Shown here: piece after piece, positions 1 to 5,899 of the stretch
Layout: each line of letters begins with the position of its first letter
Numbering within the stretch: position 1 is the stretch's first letter
Assembly (NCBI GenBank): GCA_900552155.1
Contig: URYU01000108.1
Location: forward strand, 1-5,899
DNA: 5,899 nucleotides
Direction of reading: 5' to 3'
Source: an uncultured Collinsella sp.
GTDB taxonomy: Bacteria > Actinomycetota > Coriobacteriia > Coriobacteriales > Coriobacteriaceae
Translations under genes and position numbers: made by a program
The notes under the pieces: generated by a model
Told to the model about the DNA's origin: nothing
The model's input: the letters and a program-made list of their open reading frames with translations, nothing else
Databases searched by the model: none

Positions 1-2
1 TG

Positions 3-698
3 CTGCACGGCGTCAAGGTGCGGGATGCCCGTCTCCTGTTGCCGCAGCTCCCTGCCATCGCTGACCTTTGCCTGGAACTTCTGGCCCGGGTCAAGGCCAC
101 GCGCGTGGATGCCGTCACCGGCCTTGCCACGGAGAACGTGCTCTACGGCTCCATGGAAGACGAGGCCGCCCGGGTGCGCGAGATATTCGCGGACCCCTCC
201 CGCGGGGACGGACAGAGCTCCCCCCTGCACCGGCTGTGTATGGGGCTGGTGCTGCTGCATTTTTCCAACGGGCGCGAGATCGTGGGCCGCATGGGCTTCC
301 GCTTTGCCGCTGCGCTCATGCGCCGCGCGGCCGAAGCCTTGCAGGAGGAGCTGCCGTCGGATGTGGTGGCCGCCCGTGTGGGGCGCGTCGGCATGGCCCT
401 GCTGCTGCCGTCGGTGAGCGGCCGCAGCGCCTGCCAGAAGATGGCCGAGGCCGCGCTGGCCCTCCCGGCCCGGAAGCTGAGCGGCGGGCAGAAGCGCCGC
501 CCGGCCCTGCTGCGGGCCCTCTGGGCACCGGGGGACACCCTGCTGCTGGACGAGCCCTTTACCGGTCTAGACATCGCTGCGCGCGACGCATGCACCGAGG
601 TCGTGCTCGACTTGCTCGACGGCCGTATGCTGTTGCTTGCCACGCACGATTCCGCTGACGCTCGGGCCCTCAATATCTCGGACATCATCACGCTCTAA
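3..698 (+). CDS. Chimeric ORF, 5' partial: degenerate GGDEF-like region fused to C-terminal half of an ABC ATPase
   Basis: The frame is open to the left window edge, so the true start lies outside; the first in-window candidate, GTG at 18, has no visible ribosome binding site. The N-terminal ~150 residues resemble a diguanylate cyclase (GGDEF) domain: a DAVTGLATENVLY stretch matches the D-x-LTGL-x-N opening, and RVGRVGMALLLP (375-410) sits where RxGGDEFxxLLP is expected. The catalytic GGDEF residues are absent and the end of the domain is missing. From about 460 the frame becomes an ABC ATPase: signature LSGGQ (477-491), Walker B LLLDEP (540-557), D-loop GLD, and switch histidine in ATHD (642-650). 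There is no Walker A, so it should not hydrolyse ATP alone. It is probably a non-functional fusion, or an artefact of joining two genomes. The individual motifs are clear; the biological reality of the fusion is uncertain. [No confidence was given in the original answer; 0.5 is a placeholder.]. Confidence 0.5.
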   Translation: MHGVKVRDARLLLPQLPAIADLCLELLARVKATRVDAVTGLATENVLYGSMEDEAARVREIFADPSRGDGQSSPLHRLCMGLVLLHFSNGREIVGRMGFRFAAALMRRAAEALQEELPSDVVAARVGRVGMALLLPSVSGRSACQKMAEAALALPARKLSGGQKRRPALLRALWAPGDTLLLDEPFTGLDIAARDACTEVVLDLLDGRMLLLATHDSADARALNISDIITL

Positions 699-772
699 AG
701 ACTTACTCAGCAACAAATTGATCCGTTTTTTCTCCGTCCCCATGGGGTCGGGTATGGTATTCTATCTGCGGG

Positions 773-802
773 GTAATACTTAGGAATACCAAGTAATACC
801 AA
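773..802. promoter_or_regulatory. Three tandem 10-bp repeats, candidate operator of the antitoxin-like gene
   Basis: Three consecutive decamers, GTAATACTTA, GGAATACCAA and GTAATACCAA, share the AATAC core at 775, 785 and 795, exactly 10 bp apart, so the cores face the same side of the helix. An inverted copy, GGTATTC (756-762), lies just upstream and pairs with GAATACC (784-790). The array is about 110 bp upstream of the RelB/DinJ-like start. Antitoxins of this type commonly repress their own promoter through short repeated or palindromic sites, so an operator role is the inference. No convincing -35/-10 pair was found beside it. Confidence 0.4.
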
Positions 803-913
803 CGCCGTAGAACAAACTCCAGATGCGTGCCAATCTGGGTGCCTTCACAGCCCGTCGCCCAGCCGCGTGGCCCGCATCCATCCGCACCACCGTCGTTTCA
901 AGAAGGAAGCGCC

Positions 914-1135
914 ATGGCAGAACACATGCCCCCGGTTGTCGCGAAGGTTTTGCCCGAGGAAAAGGCGGCCTTCGCGGCGGCAACCCAGCTCGTGGGCACT
1001 ACGCCGTCCACCGCCATCCGCATGTTTATTGCCGCCTTCAATCGCTGCGGCACCTTTCCGTTCGACATTTCGCCCAGCGGGGCCTTTGGCAAAGACTGTC
1101 CCCAACAGCTAGTCGTTGAAGAACGTCCCCAATGA
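914..1135 (+). CDS. RelB/DinJ-family antitoxin-like protein, short
   Basis: A 73-residue product. The ATG at 914 is chosen because AAGGAAG lies just upstream (903-909) and because homology begins there; the extension to 827 is proline-rich and unlike the family. The core (VVAKVLPEEKAAFAAA, then TPSTAIRMFIAAF, then GTFPFDIS) follows the RelB/DinJ pattern: an N-terminal DNA-binding ribbon, a helix with the typical PStAIrMF motif at residues 31-38, and a PFD/E-type end at 49-51. Family members usually continue further and wrap a RelE/YafQ-type toxin; here the last ~12 residues are encoded by a tandem DNA repeat and look accidental. No toxin gene is adjacent. Its stop overlaps an in-frame ATG of the downstream CPBP frame (ATGA at 1132-1135), suggesting co-transcription. 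It may be an orphan antitoxin or a stand-alone repressor. Confidence 0.75.
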   Translation: MAEHMPPVVAKVLPEEKAAFAAATQLVGTTPSTAIRMFIAAFNRCGTFPFDISPSGAFGKDCPQQLVVEERPQ

Positions 1136-1151
1136 CTAGTCGTTGGGAGGA
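1098..1151 (+). repeat. Two tandem 27-nt imperfect repeats across the antitoxin/CPBP junction
   Basis: Units 1098-1124 and 1125-1151 both begin GTCCCCAA and both contain CTAGTCGTTG; the first 21 bases match at 18 positions. Each unit holds an imperfect palindrome centred on CTAG, flanked by CAA and GTTG arms (1103-1118 and 1130-1145). The repeats encode the end of the antitoxin-like protein and supply part of the ribosome binding site for the CPBP gene. They may be a local duplication or copies of a dispersed intergenic palindromic repeat; copies elsewhere in the genome cannot be seen from here. Confidence 0.6.
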
Positions 1152-1158
1152 GGTCGGC

Positions 1159-2073
1159 ATGCTCAATGCGCTGGTTTGGGCGCTTGCCTGTTTTGGCGTC
1201 GTCGCTGCCGATATTGTCCTGAGCATGGTTTTGTTCTCCGTGCTGGACATCGTGTCGGCGCTGACGGGTTTCCCGATCGACAACCTCGATATTCAATGGT
1301 TTCAAGCCGTCGCTCAGACGGCGTCGTTTTTGATGGCGCTGCTATGGTGGCGTTATTTGTGGCCGCGGTCGTTTATCGCGCGCTGGCAAGGTGAGCGTCC
1401 GCTTGGCGGGGGAGTGCGTAGCGCGTGGAAGCGCATTGCCTGCGTTATCGTGATCGGCTTGGCACTGCAGGTGGTCGTTGGCTACGTGACCGACGCCGTA
1501 CTGTCATTGTTGCCCGAGGCCGCGGCCGATTACAGTGAACTTGTCGAGGAAACAGGTATGGGCGACACCAGCTATCTCGCCGTCCTGACTACGGTGCTCG
1601 GCGCCCCATTTTGTGAGGAGCTGCTGGTGCGCGGCATTATTTTTGAGTTTTCGCTCCGAGCGTTTAATCCGCAGTGCCGCCCACTTTGGAAGCGCCGGCG
1701 TCGTGCGAGCGCGCAGGACGGTGCCATGGTGCCCTGGGCGGCCCCAAGCACGTGGGGTATCGCCGCGGCGATTGTGCTGCAGGCGGCAATCTTCGGTTTT
1801 ATGCACATGAATTGGGTGCAGGGTTGCTACGCGGGTGCCGCTGGCTTCATCTTTGGTTGGGTGCTCGTGACGACCGGAAAGCTCCGCTACACGATCCTGC
1901 TGCACTTTGCGTTTAATGCCGGGTCGTATCTCATGGGGCTGCTGTGGTTTGTGAGCACACCGCTCGATGTGGCGGTCACGGTTGCCATCGCCGGCTTTGT
2001 GTTGGTAGAGGCGATGCGCTCGCTGCTTCGATTGTGCATTCCCGTGTCGCGCGAAGCTGATCGGTCTGAGTAA
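1159..2073 (+). CDS. CPBP-family intramembrane glutamic endopeptidase (CAAX protease / Abi type)
   Basis: A 304-residue polytopic membrane protein. The ATG at 1159 is preferred over the in-frame ATG at 1132 because GGGAGGAGG (1145-1153) ends 5 nt before it. All three CPBP motifs are present: EExxxR as E153, E154 and R158; FxxxH as F212 and H216; and HxxxN as H249 and N253. These place the catalytic Glu and His residues within the membrane core. Hydrophobic segments occur at about 8-28, 48-67, 92-112, 138-152, 198-216, 226-240, 245-264 and 269-289. A basic loop (PLWKRRRRASAQDG, ~175-188) makes the gap between motifs 1 and 2 unusually long. Family roles include CAAX-like processing, bacteriocin immunity and signalling proteolysis; the substrate here is unknown. 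It follows the antitoxin-like gene closely and probably shares its transcript. Confidence 0.9.
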   Translation: MLNALVWALACFGVVAADIVLSMVLFSVLDIVSALTGFPIDNLDIQWFQAVAQTASFLMALLWWRYLWPRSFIARWQGERPLGGGVRSAWKRIACVIVIGLALQVVVGYVTDAVLSLLPEAAADYSELVEETGMGDTSYLAVLTTVLGAPFCEELLVRGIIFEFSLRAFNPQCRPLWKRRRRASAQDGAMVPWAAPSTWGIAAAIVLQAAIFGFMHMNWVQGCYAGAAGFIFGWVLVTTGKLRYTILLHFAFNAGSYLMGLLWFVSTPLDVAVTVAIAGFVLVEAMRSLLRLCIPVSREADRSE

Positions 2074-2095
2074 TAACGCCTTTAATTAGACCGAT
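2060..2095. terminator. Shared stem-loop at the convergent ends of the CPBP and AraC-type genes, possible bidirectional terminator
   Basis: ATCGGTCT (2060-2067) and AGACCGAT (2088-2095) form a perfect 8-bp stem around a 20-nt loop, with a few further pairs possible inside it. The two arms lie within the last codons of the two convergent genes, and the loop holds both stop codons. There is no clean U-tract on either side, so this is at best a weak intrinsic terminator, or an RNA-end stabilising hairpin. Confidence 0.4.
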
Positions 2096-3074
2096 GCGTC
2101 CTGAACACACCTGGCGTTTCGCCGAATGCTTCTTTGAATTTTGAGTAAAAGAATGACATGTTGGAGATGCCGACTTTTCGGGCTACATACTGCACGCTGC
2201 GCTCGGTGTTATTGAGAAGATATGCCGCCTCTGTGAGCTGCTGGTTGAGCTTGATTTGCGAAAACGTTTTGCCGGTTTTTTGCTTGATCAAGCTGCTGAG
2301 ATAGCTGGTGCTATAACCCGTATCGCTCGCAATGCTTTCGAGTGTGCAGTCGCCGTAGCTTCGCTCAATATGATTCAGAATCGACACGATGCGTTCGTCC
2401 GACATGATCGCCTGGTTATCAGTTGCGGAGCGTCGGTACAGTCCTCGAATGAGAACAAGGAATAGGCTGACGGCGAGGTGCCTCATGAGTTCATTGGAAT
2501 AGGCATCTTTAAAGTGATATTCGATAAAGAGCATCTCGATGAGGCGTCGCGCATGTCGGGCGTATTCCTCTGGAAGAATGAGATATTTTCGGGCCTCGCG
2601 GTTTTTGGACACAAAATCAAATAGAAGATTCGTTAATGGTGACGCGCCGGGTAGCTGGCTCAGGAACAACGAATCGAACATTTCTTTTTTGAAGACGATC
2701 GAAATGACGATATCATGTTCGCCCTTAACGTATGGAACGCTTCTGACTACGCCGGTGTTGCAAATGAGCACGTCGCCCTTTTTAAGGAGTAGTCGCCGTC
2801 CGTTGACGATAAACGTGCAGACGCCGTCGTACACGTAGTTAAGCTCCATATCCCGATTGATATGAGGAGGAATATCGGTAAAGCGCGACTCCTTGATAAG
2901 GCCCACGGGGTTTTCGTCGAGAGTTTCTTTCCAATCAAACAGATAGACCTCTTCGCCGTTAATGGTTGTGGTTTCCACCCTGTTATATCGCGGGCTGAGC
3001 TCTCCCGGATGTGTGCGATGCCACTCTTCGGTCTCGGTATGCGTATAGAGCAGCTGTTTGAGATTCGAATCCAT
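2082..3074 (-). CDS. AraC-family transcriptional regulator with N-terminal cupin-type sensor domain
   Basis: A 330-residue protein with the usual two-part layout. Residues ~60-130 form a cupin-like sugar-sensing domain (PPHINRDMELNYVYDG, then GRRLLLKKGDVLICNTG), followed by a helical linker. Residues ~225-327 form the double helix-turn-helix DNA-binding domain: first HTH around 243-265 (CTLESIASDTGYSTSYLSS), second around 292-312, and the conserved C-terminal signature VGISNMSFFYSKFKEAFG ending in TPGVFR. The start is supported by GGAG (plus-strand 3081-3084) 6 nt upstream. It is divergent from the beta-glucoside operon, so it most likely activates that operon when its ligand, perhaps a beta-glucoside or its phosphate, is present. 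The gene is more AT-rich than its left neighbours. Family assignment is secure; the ligand is inferred from context. Confidence 0.93.
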   Translation of the reverse strand: MDSNLKQLLYTHTETEEWHRTHPGELSPRYNRVETTTINGEEVYLFDWKETLDENPVGLIKESRFTDIPPHINRDMELNYVYDGVCTFIVNGRRLLLKKGDVLICNTGVVRSVPYVKGEHDIVISIVFKKEMFDSLFLSQLPGASPLTNLLFDFVSKNREARKYLILPEEYARHARRLIEMLFIEYHFKDAYSNELMRHLAVSLFLVLIRGLYRRSATDNQAIMSDERIVSILNHIERSYGDCTLESIASDTGYSTSYLSSLIKQKTGKTFSQIKLNQQLTEAAYLLNNTERSVQYVARKVGISNMSFFYSKFKEAFGETPGVFRTHRSN

Positions 3075-3091
3075 GGGGTGCTCCAGGGGTG

Positions 3092-4704
<1,613 letters not shown>

Positions 4705-4706
<2 letters not shown>

Positions 4707-4720
4707 GAGTGATTGTCGTG
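4705..4720 (+). promoter_or_regulatory. Ribosome binding site deciding the GTG start of the PTS gene
   Basis: AGGAG (4705-4709) overlaps the GH1 stop codon and lies 8 nt before GTG at 4718. The in-frame GTG at 4709 overlaps this site itself and so is not usable as the start. The arrangement suggests translational coupling with the GH1 gene. Confidence 0.6.
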
Positions 4721-5899
4721 GCAGACAAGAAGGAACTGGCCGCTCGTGTCCTCGAGCTCGTGGGCGGCGCCGATAACGTTGTTATGGCAACGCACTGCAT
4801 TACAAGGCTCAGATTCAACCTGAAGGACGATAGCAAGGCAGACCTGGAGGCCCTTAAGACGCTTGACGGCGCCTTGGGCGCGCAGGTTAAAGACGGACAG
4901 TGGCAAGTTATCATCGGCGCCAGCGTGGGGTCGGTATATGACGAATTGGAGCCCATGCTAGGTGACAGGATGGGTGGCGAGGTCTCCGCCGACGCCGAGC
5001 AGCCTGAGCTCCAAAAAGGTTCGGCTCGCGTATTCGATATCATCACCGGCATCTTTTCCGCTATCATTCCCGCACTGGTGGCGGGAGGCATCGTAAAGGG
5101 CATCCTGGCTGCTATCGCGGCTTTTGGAATCGACACGGGTGCCGGCGACTTTGCGATATTCAATATGATTTCGGATATCCCGTTCTACTTCTTGCCGTTT
5201 TTGCTGGCAATGTCTACAGCTGATAAGTTCCGGGTCAACCGTTCGCTTGCGCTTTGTGTTGCCGGATCGCTGATGTACCCGACCATTGTCAACGCTGTCG
5301 GTACGGGCGAGACGCCCCTTGCGCTGTTCGGTTTTGCGGTGCCGATTTTTAGCTATGCCGATTCCGTGTTCCCGGTTATCTTTGGCGTCATTGGCTTGTC
5401 TTTTGTATATCGTGCAATCGACAAAGTCGTGCCGGATCTTTTTAAGCTCGTTGTCGTTCCGGCGCTCTCCCTTGCTATCGTGATTCCCGTCAACCTGTTT
5501 GTGCTCGCTCCGATTGGTGCCTGGTGCGGTCTTGGTCTTGCCAACGGTATCGTTTGGCTATTCTCGACGTTAGGCCCCGTTGCCGGTTTTCTGCTGGGCT
5601 TCTTTATGCCGCTTATCGTGCTCTTCGGCATGCATCAGTCAACGAGCCCTATCCAGATTTCCAATATCGCAACGCTTGGGTATGACTATCTGCTCCCGAT
5701 CTCTTTCTGCCATAACCTCGCCGAAAGCGGTGCGTCTTTTGGTGCGGCCCTGCGCATGACCGATGAAAAGCTCAAGTCCGCTGCGATGACGTGCGCCTTC
5801 TCGGCATTTATGGGAATTTCCGAGCCTGCCTTGTTCACCGTTCAGGTTCCTAACAGGACTCCGCTTATCGCTGCGATGATCGCGGATGGCATTGGCGGC
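4718..5899 (+). CDS. PTS beta-glucoside transporter, EIIB-EIIC portion (BglF/BglP-like), 3' partial
   Basis: 394 codons are visible with no stop before the window edge. Residues ~1-75 are the EIIB domain; C27 in the HCITRLRF motif is the phosphorylated cysteine that passes phosphate to the incoming sugar. A charged linker (~80-105) leads to the EIIC membrane domain, which begins near FDIITGIFSAIIPALVAGG and has multiple hydrophobic segments. EIIC hallmarks include GMHQS around H306 and the conserved GISEPAL loop at 366-372 (family form GITEPA), whose Glu (E369) helps bind sugar. Glucose-superfamily permeases of this kind often end in an EIIA domain; that part lies outside the window, so its presence cannot be judged. 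It should import and phosphorylate a beta-glucoside such as cellobiose, salicin or arbutin for the GH1 enzyme 11 bp upstream. Family assignment is very secure; the exact sugar is unknown. Confidence 0.95.
   Translation, partial: MADKKELAARVLELVGGADNVVMATHCITRLRFNLKDDSKADLEALKTLDGALGAQVKDGQWQVIIGASVGSVYDELEPMLGDRMGGEVSADAEQPELQKGSARVFDIITGIFSAIIPALVAGGIVKGILAAIAAFGIDTGAGDFAIFNMISDIPFYFLPFLLAMSTADKFRVNRSLALCVAGSLMYPTIVNAVGTGETPLALFGFAVPIFSYADSVFPVIFGVIGLSFVYRAIDKVVPDLFKLVVVPALSLAIVIPVNLFVLAPIGAWCGLGLANGIVWLFSTLGPVAGFLLGFFMPLIVLFGMHQSTSPIQISNIATLGYDYLLPISFCHNLAESGASFGAALRMTDEKLKSAAMTCAFSAFMGISEPALFTVQVPNRTPLIAAMIADGIGG

Noticed and set aside
143..691. 182-codon minus-strand frame opposite the chimeric ORF
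   Set aside because: Low-complexity Ser/Ala/Arg composition typical of antisense frames in GC-rich DNA; the plus strand has real ABC motifs.
738..747. CCCCATGGGG palindrome as a terminator for the left ORF
   Set aside because: It has no loop and no T-tract after it; a 10-bp palindrome alone does not support a terminator call.
827..913. Longer start for the antitoxin-like protein
   Set aside because: The extra residues are proline-rich and outside the family pattern; ATG 914 has a good ribosome binding site.
699..1158. A missing RelE/YafQ-type toxin gene near the antitoxin
   Set aside because: No frame on either strand in this stretch, other than the antitoxin, shows a toxin-like sequence; the remaining short frames are shadows.
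1504..1905. 133-codon minus-strand frame opposite the CPBP gene
   Set aside because: No motif or start signal; the plus strand carries all three CPBP motifs.

Overview
The window looks like part of a gut-type Coriobacteriia genome, most likely Collinsella or a close relative. This is a judgement from gene style (GTG and ATG starts with strong AGGAGG-type ribosome binding sites, a beta-glucoside PTS beside a BglA-type GH1 enzyme, and a DinJ-like antitoxin next to a CPBP protease), not from a database match. GC content is uneven. The first ~480 bases are about 70% G+C by hand count, the next ~220 about 66%, and the central and right-hand genes are visibly lower, with the AraC-type regulator gene the most AT-rich.

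Left (1-698): the end of an ORF running in from outside the window. Its first part reads as a degenerate, truncated GGDEF-like domain. Its last part is the C-terminal half of an ABC transporter ATPase with no Walker A. It is either a decayed gene fusion or an assembly chimera, and the GGDEF half has a Desulfovibrio-like flavour.

Middle (699-2073): a non-coding stretch carrying three tandem, helically phased 10-bp repeats precedes a two-gene unit: a short RelB/DinJ-like antitoxin with no recognisable toxin, and a CPBP-family intramembrane protease. A pair of 27-nt imperfect tandem repeats spans their junction. The CPBP gene converges on the next gene with only 8 bp between stop codons and a stem shared by both gene ends.

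Right (2082-5899): a beta-glucoside utilisation locus. An AraC-family regulator on the minus strand diverges from a GH1 6-phospho-beta-glucosidase gene, followed 11 bp later by a PTS beta-glucoside transporter gene (EIIB-EIIC visible, 3' end outside the window). In this scheme the PTS imports and phosphorylates a beta-glucoside, the GH1 enzyme hydrolyses the phosphorylated product, and the AraC-type protein switches the operon on. Two AACGGTA half-sites exactly 21 bp apart in the divergent promoter fit that model.

No RNA gene, complete mobile element or CRISPR array was seen.
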